Shown in pieces: positions 1 through 7,687 of a DNA stretch of 32,853 bases; the first letter of the stretch is position 1; each line of letters begins with the position of its first letter. Origin of the DNA: Actinomycetota bacterium. GTDB taxonomy: Bacteria; Actinomycetota; Actinomycetes; Nanopelagicales; Nanopelagicaceae. Below the pieces are notes generated by a model. The model saw only the letters and a list, made by a program, of their open reading frames with translations, was not told where the DNA came from and searched no databases. The stretch is from the NCBI GenBank assembly GCA_009702245.1, contig WLIL01000004.1, positions 1 to 32,853 on the forward strand, in the 5' to 3' direction. A program made the position numbers and the translations under genes.

Positions 1-401
1 GCCTTCAACGTATGGGCGAAGTCCTCGGCTCAGCTGAGCCGCTCTCAACCTCAAAGAATTATCACGAGTTCTTGATGCGCACCATCGTTGGCGAAGATAA
101 AGCCCCGGCCTGGAATTGGGTGAAGAACGCAGTAGCTGCAGAGTATGACGAGACGCTGGCGCACCTCATGAGCGGCATTTGGAGTGATCGCGCTGAAGAG
201 ATTGGCAAAATGTTAGAAAGTGCCAAATCTTCTGGAAAACTCCGCAGTGATTCCGATGTCTTTGCCATGAAAGAGATTGCGCTTGCTTTCTACTACGGCA
301 TGGCTGTTATTACGCACACACGTGATATTGATGAAGCCGCAGCCGAACGCATCGTTGCCAGTTGGCAAGAGATGTGGAGCACCTTCGAAACCAAGAAGTA
401 A
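1..401 (+). CDS. C-terminal part of a probable TetR/AcrR-type transcriptional regulator (5' truncated by window)
   Basis: The reading frame is open from the window edge, so the true start lies upstream. The visible ~130 residues are all-helical and amphipathic. They run from a Met-Gly-Glu-Val stretch to a C-terminal Trp-Gln-Glu-Met-Trp segment and contain a hydrophobic helix (ALAFYYGMAVITH), as in the ligand-binding half of TetR-family regulators. The DNA-binding helix-turn-helix would be off the window, so the family call rests on fold-like character only. It converges on the YqhA-like gene, with a 40-bp tandem repeat between the two. The target is unknown. The FAD monooxygenases about 1.4 kb downstream are a conceivable target, but nothing in the sequence shows this. 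Confidence 0.45.
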   Translation, partial: LQRMGEVLGSAEPLSTSKNYHEFLMRTIVGEDKAPAWNWVKNAVAAEYDETLAHLMSGIWSDRAEEIGKMLESAKSSGKLRSDSDVFAMKEIALAFYYGMAVITHTRDIDEAAAERIVASWQEMWSTFETKK

Positions 402-430
402 CGCCTTCGTCTTCTCTTTACTAGAGAGCC

Positions 431-527
431 AACGGGCGCGAATCTGCCACCTTCTTTTTAGGATGGAGTAAACGGGCGCGAATCTGCCACCTTCTTTTTA
501 GGAGGGAGTAAACGGGCGCGAATCTGC
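431..527. repeat. 40-bp tandem repeat, 2.4 copies, between two convergent genes
   Basis: Copies lie at 431-470 and 471-510, with one mismatch (position 464 against 504), plus a 17-bp partial copy at 511-527. Read on the minus strand, each unit contains CTAAAAAG. The 3' end of the YqhA-like gene, CTAAAAATG including its TAA stop, aligns with that part of the unit if an 8-bp gap is allowed. The array therefore looks like duplication of the stop-codon region of the minus-strand gene. Confidence 0.9.
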
Positions 528-531
528 ATTT

Positions 532-1101
532 TTAGTGCTCAGGTATATGGGCTGCTTTATCCATGACTAGTCGCTTGTCGGCCACGTAATCCATGATGGC
601 AAAAATGAGCCCGGAGACGACGAATGTAAGGTGAATCGCAATCCGGTATTTGATGACTTGAGGATTGAGATCATGCGATGCCTCTACGAAGTCCTTGAGG
701 AGTTCAATGACCGAAATTGCTACGAGCGAGCCGATCAACTTCATCTTCAAACCTGAGTAGTCGACTTTACCCATCCAGGCAGGTCGGTCTTCGGAGTGCT
801 TCGCTACGTTGATCTTCGATACGAAATTCTCGTATCCGGCAAAGATCATCAGCACGATGAGGTTGCCGAGCAGTGTGGTGTCGAGGAGCCCCAAGACTCC
901 AAGTGCGATGTTCTGTGACGATTCGCTCCAAATGACGCTTGCGAGGTCGATGAAGTCGTGGATGAAGCGCACGAGTAAGACCGCGAGGCTGAGAAGCAGA
1001 CCCAGGTACATGGGTGCCATCAGCCACCGCCCTCCGAAGAGCACGCGCTCGAGGAGATTCTCCATGGGTGAGAAACGGTTCTTGGAAGGGTTCGAATTCA
1101 T
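532..1101 (-). CDS. yqhA: UPF0114 / YqhA-family inner membrane protein
   Basis: 189-residue membrane protein resembling E. coli YqhA (UPF0114, TIGR00645). Recognisable family stretches are GGRWLMAPMYLGL near the N-terminus, LLDTTLLGNLIVLMIFAGYENFVSKI in the middle, GLKMKLIGSLVAISVIELLK and a final AIHLTFVVSGLIFAIMDY helix. Four transmembrane segments are apparent. The biochemical function of the family is not established. I chose the Met at 1101 rather than the one at 1119 because a TACTTT hexamer sits exactly 6 nt before it (leaderless pattern), and a GAGGT could also serve as a ribosome site. The extra N-terminal residues before the conserved MENLLERVLF are not typical of the family, so a start at that inner Met is possible. 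The gene is divergent from ssrA. Confidence 0.85.
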   Translation of the reverse strand: MNSNPSKNRFSPMENLLERVLFGGRWLMAPMYLGLLLSLAVLLVRFIHDFIDLASVIWSESSQNIALGVLGLLDTTLLGNLIVLMIFAGYENFVSKINVAKHSEDRPAWMGKVDYSGLKMKLIGSLVAISVIELLKDFVEASHDLNPQVIKYRIAIHLTFVVSGLIFAIMDYVADKRLVMDKAAHIPEH

Positions 1102-1113
1102 GTGGCAAAAGTA
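1102..1113 (-). promoter_or_regulatory. Leaderless-type -10 element of the YqhA-like gene
   Basis: On the minus strand TACTTT is followed by 6 nt and then the ATG at 1101. This is the same TANNNT-N6-start spacing seen before many genes in the window, so transcription probably begins at the start codon. Confidence 0.5.
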
Positions 1114-1150
1114 CCTCATCTGGGTACTTCAGGCAGGATTAAGGCGGCGA

Positions 1151-1177
1151 TTGGCTCTCCTGACCAGGCGGTAGAAT
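1151..1177 (+). promoter_or_regulatory. Candidate promoter for ssrA
   Basis: TTGGCT (1151-1156), a 15-nt spacer and TAGAAT (1172-1177). It lies about 95 nt upstream of the mature tmRNA 5' end, which would give a processed leader. That leader contains a perfect 7-bp hairpin (1195-1201 with 1209-1215). The short spacer makes the -35 uncertain. Confidence 0.35.
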
Positions 1178-1271
1178 GAGAGAAACTACATAGTGACGGA
1201 ATTTAGCTTTCCGTCCCCATGGCTCGCGTTTCCTCCTTCCACTGTGGAGTAGGCAACGGGTCGCTTGTACT

Positions 1272-1643
1272 GGGGGTGAACGGTCTCGACTACGGATGTT
1301 GAGGCAGGGGAAGCGGGCCGAGGAAGCCGGGATGATCTCGTAAACCAATAACCCGTGCAAAAAAATAAGTGCCAATAAAACGGCCACTGATTTCGCCCTC
1401 GCTGCATAAGCGAGCCTTCGAAATCCGTTAGCCCAGGGTCGCTCTCGACCTGGAATCTAGCGTCGCTAGAGAGCTCTACCTGCCAGGGGTGCATCGAACT
1501 CTGTTGGGGAAATCTTTTCGATGATGAGTCCGGCGATCACTTGTGCGCGTGTGGATCGGGACTGAGAAACCGCTTAGCGTAATACGCCCGTAGAAGACCT
1601 GGTTTAATGCCGAAGGACGCGGGTTCGATTCCCGCCACCTCCA
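1272..1643 (+). ncRNA. ssrA: tmRNA (transfer-messenger RNA)
   Basis: Rescues ribosomes stalled on mRNAs without stop codons, acting with SmpB. The 5' end GGGGGTGAACGG and the 3' end form a tRNA-like acceptor stem: GGGGGTG (1272-1278) pairs with CACCTCC (1636-1642) with one G-U, and A1643 is the discriminator. The T arm is GCGGG-TTCGATT-CCCGC (1619-1635). The mRNA-like part has an A-rich stretch and TAAGT just before the resume codon GCC at 1371. The tag reads ANKTATDFALAA and stops at TAA 1407-1409. The ALAA end is the classic degradation signal. The bases after the discriminator are CTG, so the CCA tail is not encoded. The 372-nt length is normal for the family. A strong terminator follows. 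smpB is not in the window. Confidence 0.95.
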
Positions 1644-1662
1644 CTGATATGCGAGCCGCATT

Positions 1663-1710
1663 GTTCCACTCAGAGGAATTCTTCGTTCCTTTGAGTGGAA
1701 CTTTCTGGTT
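1663..1710 (+). terminator. Strong intrinsic terminator of ssrA
   Basis: A 16-bp stem (1663-1678 with 1686-1701, one G-U pair) with a 7-nt loop, followed by a T-rich tail. It lies 19 nt after the tmRNA 3' end. Confidence 0.88.
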
Positions 1711-1833
1711 TATTGGCTGATGAGTTTCAGGCGCAGCACGATTGCATCACAATTCCCCATTTCGCCTGGCTCCCTGTGCTTGAATTCCATTCATGATTCC
1801 ACTGCGCAGGTGGATATCGATACGGGAGGGCTC

Positions 1834-3084
1834 ATGTCTACTTCTCAGGGCGAGATAATTGAAGCTGATATTGCCATCGTAGGTGGCGGTGTGGCTGGAT
1901 CAGCGTTGGCAGCAGCTCTGCGCAACTCTGAATATAAAATTGTGGTGATCGATAAGCGCACCGCGCCACTCGACTCGTCTCGTGGGGATAATTTCACTCC
2001 CGCCAACGCTGAGATCTTTTCGCAGTGGGGCGTTCTGGATGAGTTCATCAAACGTGGGGCTACTAAGCGTGTGGGCGCTGAGTTTCGCACCTCTGCAGGG
2101 GAAGTCCTCCTCACCTCTTCATATAGCGAAATAGATATTCCAGAGCCGTACTTCTTGGTCTATCACCACGATTTAATGGCTGAGACTTTTCAAGAGATTG
2201 CATCTGAAAATCCAAATTACCAACTCTTGCAACCTTACTCGGTAAAGGGATTTGAGATTGAAGCTGGAAGCATCAAGAGCATTACCGCAACTTCAAATGA
2301 AGGTAAGCAGATCGAGGTGCGCGCACCACTCGTCATTGCTTCTGATGGCTCATCCTCGAACGTTCGTACTGCATTGGGGTTTCCGACTTTCGAGCATCCC
2401 TATCAGCACAATCTAGTTTCTATTTTTGCGCCATATCCGAAAGAGCTCACGCCACAGAATTATTTCTATAGATACTCCGACCCTTCAGGCCACGTCATCA
2501 TTCAGCATCGAAATAACGGCACGGCTAAAGTAATTCTTGCCGTTGGCGAAGAAGGTATGCCTTGGTGGAAGGGCGCAACACCGGAACAGCGAGCTGAATT
2601 TTTGGCGCGTCGTGCACCGATCCTTGAAGGAATTGAAACGGAGATGGCTGGTTTCTACCCTGCACGCATGATTCACGCACTCCAGTACGTCTCGGGTAAC
2701 ACAGTTCTCATTGGAGACGCCGCGCACACAATCCATCCAGCTCGTGGCCAAGGGCTCAATATGGGTATATCCGCGCTTCCAAACTTGTTGGCGAAATTAC
2801 CAACTGCTGCTGAGTTGAAAGACCCCAATAAGGTTCGAGAAGCGCTACTTGCATTTGAAGCAATTCAAAAGCCTTTGTACGAGCGCTCGATTGCCCGCAA
2901 CCACGTCGCTGCTATGGATATGGAAGCTGCGGCCGGGGAGAACCATGAGTTCGTCATCAAGCGGCAGGATGAGGCGCTTCGAAAGGTAGCGGCGACCCCA
3001 GCCATCAGACGTCGGTACCTGCATGAGAGCACCGGGTACCCACTGCCAAGTTCGCCGGTGACAAACGCGCAGTACCAGGTCTAA
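1834..3084 (+). CDS. FAD-dependent monooxygenase (PHBH/UbiH-like), copy 1
   Basis: 416-residue flavoprotein of the FAD_binding_3 (PF01494) aromatic-hydroxylase family, which typically uses NAD(P)H and O2 to hydroxylate or epoxidise an organic substrate. Seen here: the dinucleotide-binding GGGVAGS at residues 17-23 after a hydrophobic beta strand, the conserved Asp-Gly at 171-172 (ASDGSSS), and the FAD ribityl-binding GDAAHTIHPARGQG from residue 294. The start at 1834 is chosen because GGGAGGG lies 4 nt upstream. An in-frame upstream Met at 1720 would add 38 residues unlike the family. It is followed by a paralogue roughly two thirds identical by eye, so the pair arose by tandem duplication. 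The stop codon lies in a degenerate 25-bp repeat. The substrate cannot be read from the sequence. Confidence 0.88.
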   Translation: MSTSQGEIIEADIAIVGGGVAGSALAAALRNSEYKIVVIDKRTAPLDSSRGDNFTPANAEIFSQWGVLDEFIKRGATKRVGAEFRTSAGEVLLTSSYSEIDIPEPYFLVYHHDLMAETFQEIASENPNYQLLQPYSVKGFEIEAGSIKSITATSNEGKQIEVRAPLVIASDGSSSNVRTALGFPTFEHPYQHNLVSIFAPYPKELTPQNYFYRYSDPSGHVIIQHRNNGTAKVILAVGEEGMPWWKGATPEQRAEFLARRAPILEGIETEMAGFYPARMIHALQYVSGNTVLIGDAAHTIHPARGQGLNMGISALPNLLAKLPTAAELKDPNKVREALLAFEAIQKPLYERSIARNHVAAMDMEAAAGENHEFVIKRQDEALRKVAATPAIRRRYLHESTGYPLPSSPVTNAQYQV

Positions 3085-3160
3085 TCGGCCTCTCAGGTAT
3101 ATGGTCTCGCCGACCTGTGAGGTATCAGATTTAGCGGATCTGTAAGGTATCAAATTTGAT
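3076..3160 (+). repeat. Degenerate ~25-bp tandem repeat spanning the stop codon of monooxygenase 1
   Basis: Units are aligned on a [C/G/A]AGGTAT core: 3076-3093 (shortened, CAGGTCTAA with the stop), 3094-3118, 3119-3143 and a partial at 3144-3160. The middle two share the 3' CTGT and the AGGTAT core but differ at several sites, so this array looks older than the others. Confidence 0.65.
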
Positions 3161-3245
3161 CGTTTTTTAAGCAAGTTTTGTTGAAGTTTTGTTGCGCCTA
3201 GTGGAACTTTGAAAAAGAAAATTATCTTCTTGCTTGCCTACTTCT

Positions 3246-3269
3246 AGATAGTTCGGGAGCAAACTATCT
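3246..3269. promoter_or_regulatory. Perfect 8-bp inverted repeat upstream of monooxygenase 2
   Basis: AGATAGTT (3246-3253) and AACTATCT (3262-3269), separated by 8 nt and placed 44 nt before the ATG of the second monooxygenase. It could be a repressor operator or a leader hairpin. No T-run follows, so it is not a good terminator. No comparable palindrome was seen before the first monooxygenase. Confidence 0.4.
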
Positions 3270-3313
3270 TGTAGACGCATCCCTTTGGGTCCGTCTTGGT
3301 GAGCGAGGAATAG

Positions 3314-4555
3314 ATGAGTGAAATAGGCGAAATTATCGATACAGATATTGTCATCGTCGGAGGGGGAGTTGCTGGTTCCGCTCTTGCTGCTGCGCTTCGA
3401 AATTCCGGCCACCGGCTCGTCGTGATTGACCAACGCACTGGACCAATCGATACCTCACGTGGCGATCATTTCTCACCCGTCAACGTGGAGGCCTTCGCTG
3501 ATTGGGGGATCCTCGATGGATTCTTTGCCAAAGGTGCCACCAAGCGCATCGGTCACGAATTTCGCACTTCAAGCGGCGAAGTTTTGGTTTCAGCGGAGTA
3601 CGCCGAGCTCGGCATCAAGTACCCATATTTTTTGGTCTATCACCATGACTTGATGGCAGAAACGTTCCAGGAATTCGCTGCCGAAAGTAAAAACTATCAA
3701 CTGTTCCAGCCATACGCGGCGAAGAGTTTTGATATTGAAGATGGAACCATCAAAAGTGTGACAGCCGTTAGTCCTGAGGGAAAGTGCATTACGGTACGAG
3801 CACATCTCGTCATTGCTTCTGATGGCGCGGCTTCGCCGATTCGTGCGGCCCTGCGCTTTCCCACCTTCGAGCACCCTTATCGACGTACGATGGTGGCATT
3901 CTTTGCGATGCGTCCAAATGATCTATCTCCACAAGAATACTTCTTTCGCTACTCCGATCCATCAGGTGTGCTGGTAATTCAACAACGCAATGATGGCCAG
4001 ATAAAAATCACCATGCCGATCGGTGATGAGGGCGTTCCGTGGTGGAAAGTTTCTTCGCAAGAACAGCGCGCCGAAGTATTGGGGGAGCGCGCACACATTC
4101 TGCGGGGTGTAGATACCGAACTGGGTGGTTTCTATCCCGTGCGGATGATTCATGCTCTGCAATACGTTTCTGGAAATACAGTCTTGGTGGGAGATGCCGC
4201 GCATGCCATTCACCCCGCACGTGGTCAGGGGCTCAATATGGGAATTGGCGCACTCTCCGAGTTGTTGAAGCACATTCCTTCACCTTCAGACATCTCCAAC
4301 CCCGCAAAAGTTGCGGCCGGATTACTTGCGTATGAGGCAGTGCAGAAGCCGAAATATGAGCGCGTGATGGCGCGTAATCACGCGGCCGCGATGGATATGG
4401 AACTTTCGGCTGACGATAACCATGAGTTCTTCCTCAAGCGTCAGGATGAAGCTATTCGAAAGATGGCATTGATCCCAGAGGCGCGCAGGCTCCATTTGTT
4501 AGAAGGGACCGGTTACCACTTCGGAGTGCCAGGGGTTGACGAAGTCGAATTCTAA
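3314..4555 (+). CDS. FAD-dependent monooxygenase (PHBH/UbiH-like), copy 2
   Basis: 413-residue paralogue of the preceding gene with the same motif order: GGGVAGS near residue 16, ASDGAAS in the middle, and GDAAHAIHPARGQG from about residue 293. The family hydroxylates small, often aromatic substrates with reduced FAD and oxygen. Conserved blocks such as YFLVYHHDLMAETFQE and FYP.RMIHALQYVSGNTVL are almost unchanged between copies. The C-terminal 20 residues and parts of the middle differ most, which would fit divergence in substrate range. A GAGG ribosome site lies 5 nt before the ATG. The last codons and the stop (Val-Glu-Phe-TAA) form the start of a 39-bp tandem repeat. A 229-bp gap carrying an inverted repeat separates it from copy 1, so it may have its own promoter. 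Confidence 0.88.
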   Translation: MSEIGEIIDTDIVIVGGGVAGSALAAALRNSGHRLVVIDQRTGPIDTSRGDHFSPVNVEAFADWGILDGFFAKGATKRIGHEFRTSSGEVLVSAEYAELGIKYPYFLVYHHDLMAETFQEFAAESKNYQLFQPYAAKSFDIEDGTIKSVTAVSPEGKCITVRAHLVIASDGAASPIRAALRFPTFEHPYRRTMVAFFAMRPNDLSPQEYFFRYSDPSGVLVIQQRNDGQIKITMPIGDEGVPWWKVSSQEQRAEVLGERAHILRGVDTELGGFYPVRMIHALQYVSGNTVLVGDAAHAIHPARGQGLNMGIGALSELLKHIPSPSDISNPAKVAAGLLAYEAVQKPKYERVMARNHAAAMDMELSADDNHEFFLKRQDEAIRKMALIPEARRLHLLEGTGYHFGVPGVDEVEF

Positions 4556-4710
4556 GGAACGGAGAATCGACTACTTCACAGAGTCGAATTCTAAGAAACG
4601 GAGAATCGACTACTTCACAGAGTCGAATTCTAAGGAAAGGAGAATCGACTACTTCACAGAGTCAAATTCTAAGGAACGGAGAATCGACTACTTCACAGAG
4701 TCGAATTCTC
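4544..4710 (+). repeat. 39-bp tandem repeat, 4 full copies plus 11 bp, spanning a stop codon
   Basis: Copies start at 4544, 4583, 4622 and 4661, with a partial from 4700. The copies differ at only three single sites. The unit begins with the last three codons and TAA stop of monooxygenase 2. Because 39 is a multiple of three, the TAA recurs in the same frame in every copy. A different frame (4536-4832) stays open and would encode a repeated 13-residue peptide. I do not annotate that as a gene because a strong terminator-like hairpin interrupts it. Confidence 0.95.
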
Positions 4711-4769
4711 GAGAGTTCAACAGGGGTAGGACGGTTGAGATGGACCAGAGGTGGTCGATCTTGATCTGG

Positions 4770-4815
4770 AATGGCGATGGATGCACGTTTGACGTGTATC
4801 CATCGCCATTTCTCG
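4770..4815 (+). terminator. Long hairpin terminator between monooxygenase 2 and the MFS gene
   Basis: An 18-bp stem (4770-4787 with 4793-4810, one G-U) with a 5-nt loop, followed by TCTCGTT. The stem is very stable. The T-tract is weak, so termination may be partial. It lies just before the leaderless promoter of the transporter. Confidence 0.7.
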
Positions 4816-4816
4816 T

Positions 4817-4828
4817 TAGGCTCGCGAG
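4817..4828 (+). promoter_or_regulatory. Leaderless-type -10 element of the MFS transporter
   Basis: TAGGCT (4817-4822), then exactly 6 nt, then GTG at 4829. This supports the GTG start although the nearest GAGG is too close to act as a ribosome site. Confidence 0.55.
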
Positions 4829-6052
4829 GTGAGTGATTCTTCAGTGGCTATCGTGCGCAGGCGCACGATTCAGACTCTCTCAGCAGCACAAGTCTTCTCT
4901 GGAATAGGTGTGGCAGGAGCCGTGCCTGCAGGGGGCCTCCTGGTCTTGGAAGTCTCTGGGAGCGAATCACTTTCCGGGCTGGCGCAAACTTTTAGTGTGC
5001 TCGGTGCCGCATTGATGGCAATACCGTTGGCCTCACTCACTGTTCGTGGTGGCCGGCGTCTGGCTCTCTCCACCGGATATATCGTCGGCGCGATGGGGGC
5101 GGCAGCGGCAGTCATCGGTGGGAGTATGAGCTTTCTTCCGCTCATCCTCTTCGGGACGATGATGGTCGGAGGTGCATCAGCGGCGGGATACCAAACTCGA
5201 TTTGCGGCGGTTGATCTCTCTAGCGAAGAACATCGCGCTCGCGATCTCTCACTGGTTGTGTGGGCCGGAACTGTAGGCGCAGTGGCGGGTCCAAACCTGC
5301 TTGAATTCTCTGGCTCGATTGCCACCTCACTTGGTATGCGCGAATTGGTCGGCCCGTATCTCTTCGCCGGCTCGATGTTGCTAGTGGGAGTAGCAATTAT
5401 CTGGACGCGGCTACGACCTGATCCCTATCTCTTCTCACGCCGTGATGCGAGCGATCCGGTGAAACGTGAACGCGGAACAACGAAGCGAGCGTTCGTCACT
5501 ATTCGCGCCTCCCGCCCTGCCACAATCGCGCTAGCGGCAATTGTCGTGGGCCACATCGCAATGGTGAGCATCATGGTGATGACGCCAGTCCATATGCGTC
5601 ACGTCGATGTTTCACTGCAGGTGATTGGCTTAGTCATTAGCGTTCACATTTTGGGCATGTACGCGCTCTCGCCGGTGATGGGTTGGCTCACCGATCGTTA
5701 CGGACGTTATGCGGTCATTCGGTTAGGCGTTCTACTACTACTCCTTTCAGCGCTGGTGGCTGGTACCGCTGCGGCCGACGACGCTATTTCACTCGGCATC
5801 GGACTCTTTCTCCTCGGCTTAGGTTGGTCGGCCACCATCGTTGCGGGATCCACGCTCCTCGCTGAGTCTCTCGATTCAGCAGACCGCCCTGCGGCACAAG
5901 GCGCGTCAGATCTGATGATGAATGGTGCAGGTGCGCTCGGTGGAGTGATGGCCGGCATCATCATTGCTACCGCTAACTACGGTGTGCTCTGCGCCGTAGC
6001 AGCTATTCCGATCGTATTACTTGGGTTAGCCACAGTAAGGCGCGCGAAGTAA
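4829..6052 (+). CDS. Major facilitator superfamily (MFS) transporter
   Basis: 407-residue integral membrane protein with about 12 hydrophobic helices in two halves. A cytoplasmic linker rich in Arg and Lys (around RRDASDPVKRERGTTKR) separates them. The loop signature GWLTDRYGRYAVIRLG in the second half matches MFS motif A, and a weaker copy (VRGGRRLALSTG) sits after helix 2. It is likely a secondary exporter or importer, but the substrate is unknown. Drug or metabolite efflux would be typical. The GTG start is supported by a leaderless promoter. A later GTG at 4844 with GAGGTGAG upstream is the alternative. It converges with the DUF222 gene with only 4 bp between stops and no terminator. A 7-bp near-duplication (6046-6052, 6053-6059) covers both stop codons. 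Confidence 0.88.
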   Translation: MSDSSVAIVRRRTIQTLSAAQVFSGIGVAGAVPAGGLLVLEVSGSESLSGLAQTFSVLGAALMAIPLASLTVRGGRRLALSTGYIVGAMGAAAAVIGGSMSFLPLILFGTMMVGGASAAGYQTRFAAVDLSSEEHRARDLSLVVWAGTVGAVAGPNLLEFSGSIATSLGMRELVGPYLFAGSMLLVGVAIIWTRLRPDPYLFSRRDASDPVKRERGTTKRAFVTIRASRPATIALAAIVVGHIAMVSIMVMTPVHMRHVDVSLQVIGLVISVHILGMYALSPVMGWLTDRYGRYAVIRLGVLLLLLSALVAGTAAADDAISLGIGLFLLGLGWSATIVAGSTLLAESLDSADRPAAQGASDLMMNGAGALGGVMAGIIIATANYGVLCAVAAIPIVLLGLATVRRAK

Positions 6053-6056
6053 GAAG

Positions 6057-7526
6057 TTAGGCAGCGAGATCGTTAGGTGGAGCACTTCTCCCCGTGAAAG
6101 TGCGAGCGGGCACGTGGTAGCGATGACCGCTCGGCGCTGTCCAGGTACACGAACCATCTTCATTACTCATCAGAGTCCAACCATCGTGAGTCTTAAGTCG
6201 ATGATGCCTTCGACAGAGGAGACCAAGGTTGGCCCGATTCGTCGCACCTCCTTCGCCCCACGCAATAGCGTGATCGAGATCTGATTTACTCGGGGGTTGT
6301 GCGCAACCGGGGAATCGGCAACTCCCATCCCGAGCAATGATTAATTCTCGCAGGGCAGCAGTCGGCGTATAACTACCCCGGCCGATATCGATGAGATGCC
6401 CGTTCTGCGGATCGGTGATAAATCGACGCCACTTTCCACTCATCGCTAATTCGCGAGCAACAGATGCTGGAATGGCTCCGTATCCGCGTAATTCGCCAGG
6501 CGTATCGGCCAGGCCGAGCAAAGAGGGAAGGCCGATGGTGACATTAATCTGCGCATTATTGCTCTCTTCGCTCACCCGTCCTGCAGGGCTTCTACTCAGT
6601 AATTCGCCATCACTACCAGAGAGTTGCATTAATCGGTGGGCGGAATCTTCGACGAGGAGGATGAAGGCATCTGCCCGCCGAGTCTCTAGCAGATCCGTCC
6701 GTCGCATGAATTGTTGAATCTCTGCAGACGTCGGCGACTTTGAATCCTCCGTTGGCGACGATGAATCTTTCGATACTCTTTGGGGATCCTCCGAGATTCT
6801 TCGGCGCGCACTCTTTCGGGCGCTCCTTTCGTCGTCCTGTGCACGCACGATGCGATTGATGGCATTCATCACGCGTTGTGCGGCTTCTACTGGCAGCAGG
6901 GCAAGAATGGTTGCCATGCCATCGGGCTCTGGATAGCAAATGACGCGACGAGTTCCGCGCGCAGCCGCGTGAACAATCTCGGCCTCCATCGGCGCTACAT
7001 TAACGATTTCGCTTCGCATGTGGCGGGCAAGTTGGGCAGGCGTGTGAAGCTCGGAGTATGCAATGGCTCGTTCCGTGAGTGCGTTGACGCGGGCGCGATC
7101 AATCCCAAGGCGGCGCAGCTCAGTACTTTCGTCGATGATGATGCGCGCATGAGTACGAGAGAGATCCCCAGACTCGAGAGCTCGTTGCAGAGCTGGCATA
7201 TCAACATGGAGCGCGCGGGCAATATCTATTTCGCGTTGCGCACTCCCGCTACTGAGACGAAGAGCGGCAGAAATCTCTTCGCGAGGAGCCTCATCTACCC
7301 CTTGTATCTCTCGGGGTAGATCTTCATCTGCCCGATGTGGTTCTGCGCCAGCGATGGCGAGCACGGCTCGTGATATGAGACTCTCCATCCAACTGTTGCA
7401 CCGACGGAGGAGCGCTAAGTAGTCGACTCTTTCAGCGCGCGAAATCTCGAGCGGATCAATCTGGGCAAGGGCGGCGATCATCTTGGGACCAGGCTCCGAA
7501 GTGAGGAGTTCACTCAATCTGTTCAT
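6057..7526 (-). CDS. DUF222 (13E12-repeat-like) protein with C-terminal HNH nuclease domain
   Basis: 489 residues. The N-terminal ~330 residues are helical and charged and fit DUF222 (PF02720), including the VARELAMSGKWRRFITDPQNGHLIDIGR segment that precedes the nuclease. The C-terminus has an HNH/zinc motif: Cys403 and Cys408, Asp-Leu-Asp-His at 416-419, Asn-Leu-Gly-Leu-Leu-Cys at about 433-438, and His441-His442. This family is abundant and often multicopy in actinobacteria. Its members are predicted DNA endonucleases, but the biological role is poorly defined. All core metal-binding residues are present, so the nuclease is probably intact. A low-complexity Ser/Pro/Glu linker lies around residues 240-260. 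No mobile-element borders are visible. Confidence 0.9.
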   Translation of the reverse strand: MNRLSELLTSEPGPKMIAALAQIDPLEISRAERVDYLALLRRCNSWMESLISRAVLAIAGAEPHRADEDLPREIQGVDEAPREEISAALRLSSGSAQREIDIARALHVDMPALQRALESGDLSRTHARIIIDESTELRRLGIDRARVNALTERAIAYSELHTPAQLARHMRSEIVNVAPMEAEIVHAAARGTRRVICYPEPDGMATILALLPVEAAQRVMNAINRIVRAQDDERSARKSARRRISEDPQRVSKDSSSPTEDSKSPTSAEIQQFMRRTDLLETRRADAFILLVEDSAHRLMQLSGSDGELLSRSPAGRVSEESNNAQINVTIGLPSLLGLADTPGELRGYGAIPASVARELAMSGKWRRFITDPQNGHLIDIGRGSYTPTAALRELIIARDGSCRFPGCAQPPSKSDLDHAIAWGEGGATNRANLGLLCRRHHRLKTHDGWTLMSNEDGSCTWTAPSGHRYHVPARTFTGRSAPPNDLAA

Positions 7527-7641
7527 GGCTCAATTTTCTCGAACACCACTGACATTTACTGGATCAAGAAGACTTTGAGTCATCACCTTCATCACGCCTT
7601 TAACGGAAAGTTATAAAACCTAGAAAAACTCCTGCATCATC

Positions 7642-7684
7642 GCGATTGTGGAGAGTTCGAAGCGATTGTGGAGAGTTCGAAGCG
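7642..7684 (-). repeat. 20-bp tandem repeat just downstream of the pirin stop codon
   Basis: Two exact copies (7642-7661, 7662-7681) plus 3 bp. The pirin stop codon begins 4 nt further on. On the minus strand, the gene's last codons also place TTCG and CGC exactly one 20-nt period before the first unit, a possible decayed third copy. Confidence 0.85.
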
Positions 7685-7687
7685 TAC

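Noticed and set aside
1195-1215. 7-bp hairpin before ssrA as a terminator
   Set aside because: No T-run follows and no gene ends upstream on that strand. It is more likely part of the pre-tmRNA leader.
1720-1833. 38-residue N-terminal extension of monooxygenase 1
   Set aside because: The residues are unlike the family. The Met at 1834 has an excellent ribosome site and matches the start of the paralogue.
4544-4710. CRISPR-like array
   Set aside because: The repeats abut with no distinct spacers, the unit is not palindromic and no cas genes are near. It is a simple tandem repeat.
6057-7526. DUF222/HNH gene as a mobile element
   Set aside because: No inverted repeats, target duplications or transposase were seen. 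The family is common in actinobacterial chromosomes.
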